A DNA stretch of 64,000 bases, taken from the NCBI GenBank assembly GCA_937625935.1, contig OW569347.1, positions 496,001 through 560,000 on the forward strand, in the 5' to 3' direction. How positions within the stretch are numbered: position 1 is the first letter of the stretch; the number at the start of each line of letters is the position of its first letter. This document shows, one piece after another, positions 28,323 through 38,266 of the stretch. Position numbers and translations under genes: made by a program. The DNA is from Tetramitus jugosus (taxonomy: Eukaryota > Heterolobosea > Eutetramitea > Acrasida > Vahlkampfiidae). Under the pieces are notes generated by a model. That model ran no database searches. It had not been told where the DNA came from and saw nothing but the letters and a program-made list of their open reading frames with translations.

Positions 28323-29969
28323 ATGTCAACATCAAGCCTACCTCTACGGAGACTCTCAAACGGTGGTCAGAACCCTCCATCTTTCCTACCCCATATCAAG
28401 AGCAAGCAAGCATTTGTCCAAGAGGTTCAATCGGACGAAGATGTTGATGATTCATCACTAAGGGATTCTTTTTCGAAACAACCGATGGGACATCGTGTCA
28501 GTTCACTCGAGGAAACCATGCTGAAAAACAATAAGGTTGTTCACCAGTTGCTTCGAAGGATGAAGAAACTTGAAGTCAATGGAGTTGAATTCAGTAGCGG
28601 TCCTGCGTCTGCTCGAGTGGAAACAAAGATTATAAATGTTGAAGTTCAAAGAAACATCAATGAGATACTCGAGAGGTTGAACAACTTGGAGGATGAGAGC
28701 AAAAAGAATGCTCAGGCGAGTCAAGATTTACGAGACAGTGTCTCTGCTCTGGAATCACAAACGATGAACAAGTTCGGAGACATTGAGAAGTCAAACAATG
28801 AAAGGTTTGACCAGTGCAATGAAAAGATTGCAGAAAGCAACACTAGGATAGGAGAAAACCAAACAAGAATCGAGAAATTAGAGCAAGAGCTTGCTAATTC
28901 GTTGAGAAATGAATTGAATGAGCACACAGAGAAGATTACTAAACTGTTGGAAACAACAGATATTCACCAACAGGAAATGGAGAAAACCAAAACAGAACAA
29001 AATAATGTCATCCAGGAAATGGGCAATAAGATTCAAGAAACACTAGATAGATTAAGTGTAGTTGACGACCGTTTGAACGTACTGGATACTCATGAGTTAC
29101 AAATTGAAAGTATTAACAATGATCTCCTTGTTCACCAAGGTTTACTCCAAAGACATTCGGAACAAATTGATGAGTATTTGACGGGTTTCTCTGTTCAGAT
29201 GAAGAGTCAAACCGACTATTCATTTTCTATGGAGCAACAAATAACTTTCATCGATCGTCAGTTAAAACAAATTAGCGAGTCTGTGGCTGAATTAAGATCA
29301 CAACGTGATTTCATTCAGTCAGTCGAGACTCAACTAGGACCAATGAAGAAGACACTGGATTCGATGAAAGACTATGGGGAACAGCTCAGAATCGTTAAAG
29401 GACAAACCAACGCTGTTCTTCAAGAATTAAGAGACTACATGGACACAGTATCGAGAACAAAAGTGGAATCAACATACGACGCTCTCAAAAAGTTACAGGG
29501 AGATTTAGTGGATGTATCTGGCAAAGTAGAAGGTTTACTCGAAATTCAGCATGAAATTGATGTGATCATCTCAGCATCAAAGGAGAGATCCCTCCTGAAG
29601 GAGATAGATATGCACATCTCACACAAGCTGCCAGATTATCTGGCATCTATGATGAGCACAGGAACTCCTTTAGCTTCGAAATTGATGAGTTTCTCTAGGA
29701 TTCCACCTAACTCAGCACAGGACATAAATGCCGTTGAGACTAGAATACAAGCAAGGATAGATGAGATTGATTCAAGTACACACAAAATCCTAAGTAAGTT
29801 GATGTTGGAAATGCGATCTGTTCGCCAACAAGCGCTAGATGACAAAGAGCAGATGATGGAGGAATTACTGAGGAACTTGGATGAGAATCCTGGAGAACGA
29901 GTGAAGAATTTGGAATCAAAGATATCTTCTCTTTCAAATACAATTAGCACTCTGCATGGTCAAACTTAA
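28323..29969 (+). CDS. Long coiled-coil protein, function unknown
   Basis: The product is 548 residues in one exon from the ATG at 28323. After a polar N-terminus of about 70 residues, almost the whole protein is heptad-type coiled coil, with segments such as LEQELANSLRNELNEHTEKI, KIQETLDRLSVVDDRLNVL and LRIVKGQTNAVLQELRDYM. There is no transmembrane segment and no catalytic motif. It could be a centrosomal, basal-body or cytoskeletal scaffold, but that is only a guess from structure. The stop is followed at about 29973 by a CAATAAA signal, and the gene converges on the thiolase gene about 55 bases further on. Confidence 0.8.
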   Translation: MSTSSLPLRRLSNGGQNPPSFLPHIKSKQAFVQEVQSDEDVDDSSLRDSFSKQPMGHRVSSLEETMLKNNKVVHQLLRRMKKLEVNGVEFSSGPASARVETKIINVEVQRNINEILERLNNLEDESKKNAQASQDLRDSVSALESQTMNKFGDIEKSNNERFDQCNEKIAESNTRIGENQTRIEKLEQELANSLRNELNEHTEKITKLLETTDIHQQEMEKTKTEQNNVIQEMGNKIQETLDRLSVVDDRLNVLDTHELQIESINNDLLVHQGLLQRHSEQIDEYLTGFSVQMKSQTDYSFSMEQQITFIDRQLKQISESVAELRSQRDFIQSVETQLGPMKKTLDSMKDYGEQLRIVKGQTNAVLQELRDYMDTVSRTKVESTYDALKKLQGDLVDVSGKVEGLLEIQHEIDVIISASKERSLLKEIDMHISHKLPDYLASMMSTGTPLASKLMSFSRIPPNSAQDINAVETRIQARIDEIDSSTHKILSKLMLEMRSVRQQALDDKEQMMEELLRNLDENPGERVKNLESKISSLSNTISTLHGQT

Positions 29970-30025
29970 TGTACAATAAATTTTAATCTTATTTGTTTGT
30001 GGTTGAGGAATGGAGAACCTCAGAT

Positions 30026-31465
30026 CTAATTATTGTTTGGGTTATGTTCTAGAATACAAACACCTCCTATGCCACCTGCAGCACAAATGGAGACCAAACC
30101 ATATCTCTTTCCTGTTCGTCTCAACTCATTCATACAACTGGTGACTACTCTACCACCTGTAGCACTAAATGGATGACCAATAGCAATACTACCACCATTC
30201 ACATTCAATTTTCTTGGATCTACTTCACCTACTGGCTCATCACGTCCCAAACGCTCCTTACAAAACTCCTTACTGGCCAAGCAGGCAACAGTAGCCAACA
30301 CTTGAGCAGCAAAGGCCTCATGAATCTCAAACACATCGATATCGTTGAGTGTGAGACCTGCATTGTCCAATGCCTTTGGAATTGCGAGAGCAGGAGCCAA
30401 CAAGAGTTCTGGGAATGGATCGATTGCAGTGGTAGAATAGGATCGAACAGTCATATCAGTTGGATATCCCAACTCTCTTGCCTTTTGTTCACTCATAATG
30501 AGCACACAACTGGCACCATCGGTCAATGGACTACTCGATGCAGCAGTCACTGTTCCTTGCTTTCGGAAAACAGGCTTCAATTTTGCCATCTTACCAGAGT
30601 CTTGCTTCTCACGAATCAAATTGTCCTCAGTGATCACACCGGCACCATTGGGCAACACAACAGGAACAATCTCCTGTGCCAACTTGCCCTCTCTTCTTGC
30701 GCGTCCTGCATTGACATGAGAAGCCATTGCAAACGCATCTTGACTCTCTCTCTTGACATCTCTGGACTCTGCCATCAAATCAGCGTGATAACCCATTGTG
30801 TGACCCGTGCTTCTCTCTGCAATAGCAGGTGGAGTAGGCACCCATGTCATTGGACTTCCTGCGTCCTTCAACAGCTTGACAACGCCCTTGAAACCCTGGC
30901 TGCTTGCTCCACCGTACTTGTACATGCCCAGTGCGTGACCCAAGTGCCTTGGCAAGCTAATTTCACCATTACTCATCGAATCACTGCCACCTGCAACGAC
31001 AACTTGTGCTCCACCGTGTTCAATCAATCGAATTCCCTGCAAAATGGCTTCCAATCCACTGTGACATGCTCTACTCACAGTCACACCAGTAATCTTCTTT
31101 GGCAAATTGAGGTCGAGAACAATTTCACGTGCCACATTGGGTGCCTTTGTGTTGAGAACGACATTGCCCCAAATGACCTCATCAATCAAGTTGGGATCAA
31201 TTTGGGTCTTGTTGAGAAGCCCGCTGACGGAACTGACTCCTAATCCGATGCTGTCAACTGTCATCATGGGACCAAAAGCTCTGGTAAAGGGTGTTCGAAC
31301 ACCTTGGATGATCACTGCTCTGTTGTTGTTATTACTGTTGAATGTGTCATTGGTGTGCAAAAGCTTTTGTTGTTGTTGTTGTTGTTGTTGGAGTGGTGAG
31401 GGAGAGAGATGTTGTTGGAGAATGTGGAGACGTCTGTTGCTCTGTTGATTGTTGTTGTTTGACAT
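30026..31465 (-). CDS. HADHB: Acetyl-CoA acyltransferase (3-ketoacyl-CoA thiolase), HADHB type
   Basis: The product is 479 residues from the ATG at 31465; the open frame further upstream has no ATG. The first about 45 residues are Asn/Gln/Arg/His-rich and may be a mitochondrial presequence. The thiolase fold is complete: the acyl-enzyme Cys in SRACHSGLEA, NVNGGSIAIGHPFSATGGR with the His, and the second active Cys in ICAAGGIGGVCIL. NGAGVITEDNLIRE and the long mid-domain resemble the beta subunit of the trifunctional protein and not the short peroxisomal thiolase. It cleaves 3-ketoacyl-CoA with CoA in beta-oxidation. Subtype is inferred; thiolase is certain. Confidence 0.93.
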   Translation of the reverse strand: MSNNNNQQSNRRLHILQQHLSPSPLQQQQQQQQKLLHTNDTFNSNNNNRAVIIQGVRTPFTRAFGPMMTVDSIGLGVSSVSGLLNKTQIDPNLIDEVIWGNVVLNTKAPNVAREIVLDLNLPKKITGVTVSRACHSGLEAILQGIRLIEHGGAQVVVAGGSDSMSNGEISLPRHLGHALGMYKYGGASSQGFKGVVKLLKDAGSPMTWVPTPPAIAERSTGHTMGYHADLMAESRDVKRESQDAFAMASHVNAGRARREGKLAQEIVPVVLPNGAGVITEDNLIREKQDSGKMAKLKPVFRKQGTVTAASSSPLTDGASCVLIMSEQKARELGYPTDMTVRSYSTTAIDPFPELLLAPALAIPKALDNAGLTLNDIDVFEIHEAFAAQVLATVACLASKEFCKERLGRDEPVGEVDPRKLNVNGGSIAIGHPFSATGGRVVTSCMNELRRTGKRYGLVSICAAGGIGGVCILEHNPNNN

Positions 31466-31704
31466 TTTGGTGCGTGTCTGTGTTTTGCTTGATTTCTTTT
31501 TTTTTGGTTTGATGGCCAAGAGAAATATTTCCAATGAAGCTTTTTCAGCACTAGATTATTTTTCCTGAGCTGTGATTGTTTTTAATCTTCCCCCTTTTAT
31601 TTCCCGGAGGCTACCTGCCGGTGAAACAACTACGGAGCGCAAAATTGAGAGACAGTTACGCTGAACAACAGAGACAGACACCATTTTGGTAAGATTGATC
31701 ATAC

Positions 31705-33239
31705 ATGAGCTTTCATCAGCAGTTTCATCAACCACAGCAGCAACAACTAAATACTTCTCAACTGAGGAATGAATTCGTTGAGATGACACATCCCGTTTCT
31801 CGCCAAGAGAAGGAATTTGCTCACATGGAGTACCTCATACGAATGAGTTTGAGATCGGTGAGCGCCAACATCTACAGAATGTACAGTTTGAAGCATCCGA
31901 AGGAAGTGGAGCAGTTCAAGGTTAATACAGGCGGTGGTTTCTTTGATGTTTGGTTCAACATGAACTCAGAACGAATGAAAGACTATTCGATCGAGGAGAT
32001 TGCGACAGAGGGATTTGCAATCCCTGAGACAGGTTTAACAGTGAAAACTGGAATGTTGCGATTGGATGACGATACTGCTCAGGACAGAACTCTGAACAAT
32101 GAAGCTTCATTGAACATGAGTCTGCATGGTGTAAAGAGGAAGAAAATTTTTAAGTTACTCCATTGTCTAGTGGCACCAGGAAAGTGTTTCTTTGTTTCCA
32201 ATAAGCTTCACGAAGTTGTGATGCCAAAAGGTTATAATTCAATCTATTTGCAACCAGGTAAGTGAATTGAGTATGAGAAGCAGTTCTAAAACCTAACTAA
32301 ACCCGTCTCAACAATTGTTCTTAGAGTCAACCGAGGATACTAGTTCACCACTGTACAAACATCAATATATCATTTTTGACAAGAATAGGCTGCTACCAGA
32401 TTATGTTATCTTCCTAGAATATGATCCCGAGGGAGACAGTAAGTTGAAAGTAATTAGCTCCTCAAGTAGCGAAGAGTACTTTGAGACCAATGAAAAGATC
32501 ATTAATGAAGCATATTACAAAGCCAAAGCAACTGTAGACAATGAGGTATGATACTTTCCGTACATTTCTTTCATACCACTGATTGCATTAATCTTCTCCA
32601 TAGAATCCTAATGCTAGCCTCGAAACTTCGATGATCGAGCATGAGAAATATTTCGCTGCAGCAAGGGATCATATCGATTTGTTAGAAAAGAGAAGGCAGG
32701 AGATATGCGAGAATGCCAGAAACATGGAAAATGACCTCAGAGACATATTTAAACGATCTATATCCAGGTTGCATGAGATTGCCCAAATGAAATTATCGAA
32801 CTTGTTGAGCGATGAAGCAGAGCTAAGGAGACGACTTGAGGAGGTAGAATGGATGAATCAGTTCATACACTATCAGAAACAGAATGTTACGCCAGTAAAC
32901 TTTTTGGACTCGTTCGCTCAACACAACAAGCTGAAAAAGGAAAGGATAGTTGGAATGGATGTCACTCTTGGCAATATTACTTTGACTCTGGACCAGGTGA
33001 AACCAGATATTCAAGCCAGCGGTCAAATGCAAGTCATATCCCCTACTACCGAACTTCAAGATGACCCTGAATACAGAATAGTACCTATCGATGAGAATCA
33101 AAGAATATTGTTTGACGAGCAAGGGAATATGCTCACTACTATACTTGAGGAGCCAGGAGAGGAGAATGGAATCTATCTCGATGATGAAGCACTTTTAGTG
33201 AACAAGCAAGATCCAAACGAACAATGCAGGATCTCATAG
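31705..33239 (+). CDS. PARP-like domain (catalytic residues lost) plus coiled-coil protein (three exons)
   Basis: The exons are 31705-32257, 32325-32545 and 32604-33239, with GTAAGT and GTATGA donors and TAG acceptors, giving 469 residues. Residues about 55-220 follow a PARP catalytic domain: an IYRMYSLKHPKEVEQF strand, VWFN in the place of LWHG, IEEIATEGFAI, then KLLHCLVAPGKCFFV, MPKGYNSIYLQP, and SPLYKHQYIIFDKNRLLPDY. The His, Tyr and Glu of the H-Y-E triad all appear replaced (VWFN, GMLRLD, KHQYII), so it is probably inactive or a different ADP-ribose binder. Residues about 268-370 form a TRIM-like coiled coil with KRRQEICENARNMENDL. Both matches are by eye. Confidence 0.72.
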
Positions 33240-33289
33240 TTTCCCACATGTATTAAATACATTTTCGTCACACAAAAAACCACAAAATC

Positions 33290-33871
33290 ATGACGCACAA
33301 CATCATTGCAATCACTTCTGGAATAGGTGTTGGAAAGAGTACCCTACTGATGAAAATTGCCCAAAATCTGCAAGAGGCAAACAAATTGTCTCCCCGTGGA
33401 CATAATCTGATCCTATTGGAACCATGCACCAAGAAACGACAAAGGGTGTCACTACTATCCAAGAACCCTGCATTCGACACTCGGGTACCGGTTGGTCCCA
33501 CGAACCGACGATGGATATTCCATGAGTCTGCATTCCAAATTGCCCATGAGCATGTCAGGAATCTGGTGAAAAGTGTCACTTCCACGGATGATCAGTCAGA
33601 ACAGCTGTTCATTGTAGATGAACTCGGGTGGAAGGAGGCTGACCAAGAGGGACATTGGCCACTGATCCAAGAGATCTTCACTTCTGGAACAAAGCAAAAT
33701 ACAACCTGGCTAATGGCCATTCGTGAGGGATTGCTGGACACTTTCATGGACAAGTTTCGGCAAGCCAATCCTGACACAAAACTTGTCCTTTCTATCCATC
33801 TGAACGACAATTCAAACCTCGAGTATCACGAGTCTACCATCATGACGTCACTTTCCTCCATTTCGCTATGA
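33290..33871 (+). CDS. Small P-loop NTPase, THEP1-like
   Basis: The product is 193 residues from the ATG at 33290, only 50 bases after the previous stop. The Walker A motif is SGIGVGKST (residues 10-18), right at the N-terminus. The Walker B-like block is LFIVDELGWKEADQEGHWPLI (given in parts: LFIVDELGW, then EGHWPLI), which matches the VDEIGxME...F pattern of THEP1/NTPase_1 nucleoside triphosphatases and the bacterial DUF2478 group. THEP1 enzymes hydrolyse NTPs; the cellular role is unclear. The protein has no targeting peptide. A kinase-like P-loop protein is an alternative. Small size and motif order favour THEP1. Confidence 0.7.
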   Translation: MTHNIIAITSGIGVGKSTLLMKIAQNLQEANKLSPRGHNLILLEPCTKKRQRVSLLSKNPAFDTRVPVGPTNRRWIFHESAFQIAHEHVRNLVKSVTSTDDQSEQLFIVDELGWKEADQEGHWPLIQEIFTSGTKQNTTWLMAIREGLLDTFMDKFRQANPDTKLVLSIHLNDNSNLEYHESTIMTSLSSISL

Positions 33872-34012
33872 TGACAAATTCAATCGTTTCATTTCTCCTA
33901 AAATAACCCCGAAACAAAAAAAATTCGCAACACACAAAGCGCCAAACAAGACGACAAAAACAACAAGAAACAAGCAAATAAGTAAAAACTCACCTAAACA
34001 ACACCAAAAAAC

Positions 34013-35749
34013 ATGTTCAGGATCATTGCCCGTTCATTCAACTGGTTACTGGGCAGAGAAACCATTGATGACTTTGGCATCCAATTCTTCTACTATCAAA
34101 AGCAGTTGCGCTCACTCAAATCTCAAGCTCAAAAAAATTCGAATCGCGCCGTCACCATTCCTCACAAAATTACAAAACTATTTCTCTTGTTCTACCTGAT
34201 TATCATTGCACCACTACTCACCTATCACCTAGGCTTCCAAACCAAGGAACAACGCATTCAGCTCGGAGTATTTTTGGCATTGGCTCTCCTTGTCAATAGT
34301 GTAGTCATGTGGTTGGTGAGAAGAGTTGTTCGATTGTACTATGATCGAAATGAGAATGTGGCTGTCATGAACATGGAAGAGTTGTTGAAGAGTCAGAGAG
34401 AAACGTTGGATCGATTGAAGCAGAAGACGGATTTTGAAACGACGAATTTGTTGGTGAAAAAGTATGAGACGGCGATACGGTACATGGGTAGTCGATTGCG
34501 CAACGAAAATGAAGACTCTAGGAATCATTTCTCCGATGATGAAGGAGTTGAGGATGAGTATGGTGGTGGAGAGGAGGAAGGCGCTAATGATGATTTTGAT
34601 GATGAGTATCCTCATGGTGAGTTGATGGTTGATGATACGGCGGGAGTATTGAGGCGGAGGCGGAATAATAATGCAATTTCGGCGACAAAGCTTACGAACA
34701 AGAGAGGAAAGCACGGGAATCATCGAACGAGTCAAGCGTCAGTGGGAACACAAACGGATTTGACACTCTTGAATAATCGCAATAACAGTAATTATATGAG
34801 TTTGTTGCAGCAGAGAGAAACAAACTCTTTTATACATGCTGTTCATCGAAGCAAGAGCTTGAACTCGATTGAATCGCCTCAAGAATTGCTGTCCATTGAG
34901 CCAGTATCACCTGAACCGCAATACATTATGCCAAAGGATGATGAAGACGAAATGAGTGATGCCAGTCGGACACGGTCCAGAAGTCGTTCCTTTAGTAGCA
35001 GCGGCAGTCCTTCTGCATCTCCCGTCTCAAGAAAATCTCAAAATGACAATCGGTTGCTACTCGAACAGAAAATGCAACAGATTGCAATGTTGACCAATAA
35101 TTTATCCAGGAAGGAACAAGAATTAGCACATAGAGAACAAGAAATACAGAAGAGAGAGAGGGAGATGCACAAACGATTGCTGAGACTAAAAACTGAGCAA
35201 CAACGAGCTCCATTAACACCGACAAAACTGTATGGAAGTGTGATTACGAACAAATGTGATAAACAAGAGTTGATGGCCAAGAATTTTGGTGGAGGGTGGA
35301 TGACTCGCATTGTAGATCGATTGATGGGTCAAAGTCCCGAAGACTGTTTGGCATTAATATGTGACCGGTGTCATTCTCACAATGGTCTTTTGATGTTGGA
35401 GGATGGTGATCAGCTGCAACAGTTTAATTGTTGGAGATGCGGTTATCAGAATGCCAAGCTTTTGGTGCAAAACAAAGCCAACTCTGAAGATTTACATTCA
35501 AAGTTTAATGAATCCCTCGCTCGGGAATCGAAGAATGAATCAACAAGGACAGACAATGCAGAATCATCAAAGCATGAAGACAAGGTGGAGAGCAAAGAAA
35601 TATTTGAGGATTTAGAAGACGAAGAGAAAGAAGTAACAGCGAATGATGAATCATCTGTTGAATATGATGCGATACTGAACACAGATGATGTTTCAGATAT
35701 GTCAGATGAAGGCAAAGCAGCTGTCATACAAGAATTTGATAACACATAA
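34013..35749 (+). CDS. LNPK: Lunapark homologue, ER junction protein
   Basis: The product is 578 residues. Near the N-terminus are two hydrophobic segments (about 53-72 LFLLFYLIIIAPLLTYHLGF, and about 84-104 LGVFLALALLVNSVVMWLV), forming the hairpin typical of Lunapark, with a coiled coil on each side (YYQKQLRSLKSQ, and LKSQRETLDRLKQKTDFETTNLL). A long acidic, disordered middle follows, then the C-terminal zinc ribbon: ICDRCHSHNGL ... FNCWRCGYQN, with the CxxC pairs. In animals Lunapark stabilises three-way junctions of the tubular ER. The zinc ribbon and hairpin together make the call firm. The acidic tail after the ribbon (about 80 residues) is an addition. Confidence 0.93.
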   Translation: MFRIIARSFNWLLGRETIDDFGIQFFYYQKQLRSLKSQAQKNSNRAVTIPHKITKLFLLFYLIIIAPLLTYHLGFQTKEQRIQLGVFLALALLVNSVVMWLVRRVVRLYYDRNENVAVMNMEELLKSQRETLDRLKQKTDFETTNLLVKKYETAIRYMGSRLRNENEDSRNHFSDDEGVEDEYGGGEEEGANDDFDDEYPHGELMVDDTAGVLRRRRNNNAISATKLTNKRGKHGNHRTSQASVGTQTDLTLLNNRNNSNYMSLLQQRETNSFIHAVHRSKSLNSIESPQELLSIEPVSPEPQYIMPKDDEDEMSDASRTRSRSRSFSSSGSPSASPVSRKSQNDNRLLLEQKMQQIAMLTNNLSRKEQELAHREQEIQKREREMHKRLLRLKTEQQRAPLTPTKLYGSVITNKCDKQELMAKNFGGGWMTRIVDRLMGQSPEDCLALICDRCHSHNGLLMLEDGDQLQQFNCWRCGYQNAKLLVQNKANSEDLHSKFNESLARESKNESTRTDNAESSKHEDKVESKEIFEDLEDEEKEVTANDESSVEYDAILNTDDVSDMSDEGKAAVIQEFDNT

Positions 35750-35812
35750 ATAACTATTTATCTGAATTCAATCTTCCATTTGTTCAATATGTGCAGTTGC
35801 AGTACCAGTTGC

Positions 35813-38059
35813 TCAGGCGTCATTGAACGGATCACCAGCGAAGGGATCTGACTCAAAATCTCCCTTAAAGTCGATTACAAGGTCGTTCTGCTGAATTGGT
35901 AGTGGGCTGTCAGCGAATGGATCAAATTGAGGCTGAACTGGTTCTGTCGATGGTGTCAGCTTTTGAGGTGATGAAAACACGAACAGATCCTCCGAAATCG
36001 ACTTGCTGACAGCATAAGGACCAACTAGTTGATGATGTTCCGCAAAGGTACCGCCTGCAAAGTGTTGATCTGCCTGCGTTGGGCCATTTAGAATACTTGT
36101 AATTTCACTCTCAATTCCTGAATCAAGAGGTAGCTCCTCGAGATATTCAGGGCTCTCTGGCTGGGACGTATTGGGCGTAGATGATGATAGCAAGGGTGCA
36201 GAGTAGTCTTTCGCTTCATTTGCAGGTGCAACTCTCGAATCGCTGATGGATGTTGTTGAACCTGTTTTGCCCCACTTTCCGAACCAAGAACCGAAGAAAG
36301 ACTTGGACTTCGTGTCGTAGTTCTTGCTTGTCGTGACTTTGTTCTGAGTCGTTTGACTCGAAACATACTGTCCACTTGAAACAGGTTTCATTGCATCTTT
36401 CAGCATTGATGTTGTGCTGGCGATCACCCTTGTTGGTACAAGCGACGGCGTAATAATCTCTCTCTTCAACGGTATGGATTCCTTGTCAAAGCCATATTCG
36501 CTTGGCAGCAATCGAGCACACCGAATTTCAAACTCATTGTTCAGCACCGGATTGCTGCCATTTTCACGATAAGCCGTTGACCGATCAGCTAGAAACACCT
36601 TCAGTAGCTTCGAGTTTCTCATTCGTTTGAACAAGTCTTTGACTGATTGTTTCTTTGCTAATTGGTTGTCTGGAATATCTGTGAGTGCTTCCTCCAGAAG
36701 CAAATCCAAATCTATTGAATAATCCTTGTTCGTTCGAGAGAAGAGACGATATTTGCCAAATAGTGAAACCAACACATCCAAGAATCGATCGAGAATAGCA
36801 TCAGACAAGGACGACAGAGAGACACACAACGGATCAGCAGCCACTATCGAATCATATTGATCTTGATACTCCTCAATCAATTTCTCAACAGTCATTCTCA
36901 AATCGCCAAACATGTGCTCTGAATCATACTTGTACGTGTGACCACCACTCGCATTTGTTGTCGGTGTTGCCACATTAGCAGTTCCATTGGACCGATTTGG
37001 GTTTGCTGGTGATGGTGCAAACGATTGCACAGACTTGTTTTTCAAGTCAACCAACAGTGCTTGACGTGTGGAAGTAGTCAATGATGACGCAGAGGAACCT
37101 TGATTGAAGAAGCATTGAGTCATCTCAGATAGCATTCCACTGTGAATACCGACAATGAAGGGATGATTGGACCGACAGACCATGGGTATCGTCGCTTTGG
37201 ACACATAGGGAATAAAAATGTGTTGCCATCGAAACGGATAAATGAGTGCAGTGAGACTATGACAGCACTGAGACACCAATCGTGCATCATCACCCACAAT
37301 CACAATTCTCTGTTCACATAACACAGCATAAAACAATTGAATCACTTGACGAGGTGTCAATTGTGAGAACAAGGGAGAAACATCGAAACGAGACAAACAA
37401 AACTCCAAGTTGTCATCATCGAGCAGCGATGGCCTCACAAAATCAAACTGATGTCCAATCGCCTCATCTCCATTTCCCCATTTTTCACTCAGACTCACCG
37501 TAAACTGTTCTCCCGCGCATGGAACACTCCGATCAAAAAATGGCGCCAAAAAGGAATACAAGGCTTTCGCGCCGGACAAAGAGCGCAATAAATGACAAAC
37601 GAGCATCACTTGATTCAAAAAATTAAAATGTGCATGTTCACTCACAATACAATAACACTCATGACAACTCCTCCAATAGACACATGCTCCATATTTTCTC
37701 GTTTGACCGCTATTATTATTACTACTACTGTTCATCTCAATTGTAAAGGTATTGTAACCAAAGCTACTGTCTGAGCTCTCACTTGTGAAAGTAGTGTTGT
37801 GCTGACCGTGGCCATGATGATAGGCAAGTGGTGATGGTGACGAGGATAACATGACTGGAAAACAATAGTCATAAATCATGTCGGTATCTATTGCTGTAAC
37901 TCTGTTGTTGTTGTTGCTGTTGTTGCTTGGAGGAGGATATTGAGCCAGAATTTTGTTGTTATGATTGGAGGAGTTGGGTGATAGGGATGGTGGATAATGA
38001 AAGACGAGAAATGTGTCAAAGATGGTCGAGGTGGACGGTATGGATGTTGATGTGGCCAT
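35813..38059 (-). CDS. DENN-domain protein with C-terminal DPF motifs
   Basis: The product is 748 residues from the first ATG at 38059. The uDENN part is expanded by Asn/Ser runs but keeps DTFLVFHYPP and ACVYWRSCHECYC. The cDENN core is clear: SPLFSQLTPRQVIQLFYAVL, EQRIVIVGDD, SLTALIYPFRWQHIFIPYV and a GIHSGM block, followed by dDENN helices to about residue 500. This is the connecdenn/DENND1 type, a GEF for Rab GTPases. The tail holds three DPF motifs (FDPFADS, SDPFAGDPFND), which bind the AP-2 ear in animals. Together they suggest a Rab GEF at clathrin sites. The family is firm; the subtype is tentative. Confidence 0.88.
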   Translation of the reverse strand: MATSTSIPSTSTIFDTFLVFHYPPSLSPNSSNHNNKILAQYPPPSNNSNNNNRVTAIDTDMIYDYCFPVMLSSSPSPLAYHHGHGQHNTTFTSESSDSSFGYNTFTIEMNSSSNNNSGQTRKYGACVYWRSCHECYCIVSEHAHFNFLNQVMLVCHLLRSLSGAKALYSFLAPFFDRSVPCAGEQFTVSLSEKWGNGDEAIGHQFDFVRPSLLDDDNLEFCLSRFDVSPLFSQLTPRQVIQLFYAVLCEQRIVIVGDDARLVSQCCHSLTALIYPFRWQHIFIPYVSKATIPMVCRSNHPFIVGIHSGMLSEMTQCFFNQGSSASSLTTSTRQALLVDLKNKSVQSFAPSPANPNRSNGTANVATPTTNASGGHTYKYDSEHMFGDLRMTVEKLIEEYQDQYDSIVAADPLCVSLSSLSDAILDRFLDVLVSLFGKYRLFSRTNKDYSIDLDLLLEEALTDIPDNQLAKKQSVKDLFKRMRNSKLLKVFLADRSTAYRENGSNPVLNNEFEIRCARLLPSEYGFDKESIPLKREIITPSLVPTRVIASTTSMLKDAMKPVSSGQYVSSQTTQNKVTTSKNYDTKSKSFFGSWFGKWGKTGSTTSISDSRVAPANEAKDYSAPLLSSSTPNTSQPESPEYLEELPLDSGIESEITSILNGPTQADQHFAGGTFAEHHQLVGPYAVSKSISEDLFVFSSPQKLTPSTEPVQPQFDPFADSPLPIQQNDLVIDFKGDFESDPFAGDPFNDA

Positions 38060-38266
38060 GACGATGATGATTGTACAATGTAATTTTTGTTGTTGTTGCA
38101 CTCGTGGTTGTGTTGTTCTTTTTTGAGTGTGTTACTTTTTGTTTGTTGTTGTGTTGTTCGTGTGGTGTGATTCGCTATTTTTGTGGTTAGTAGCACCGAC
38201 TCCATTTCCTTTCCCAATGATAGAAAGTTTACTTTGATTATAAATATTATGGATGATGGACTGTAG

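Noticed and set aside
30173-31243. 356-codon plus-strand open frame
   Set aside because: It is antisense to the thiolase gene, which has all active-site motifs. Its product is rich in Cys, His, Ser and Thr with no domain.
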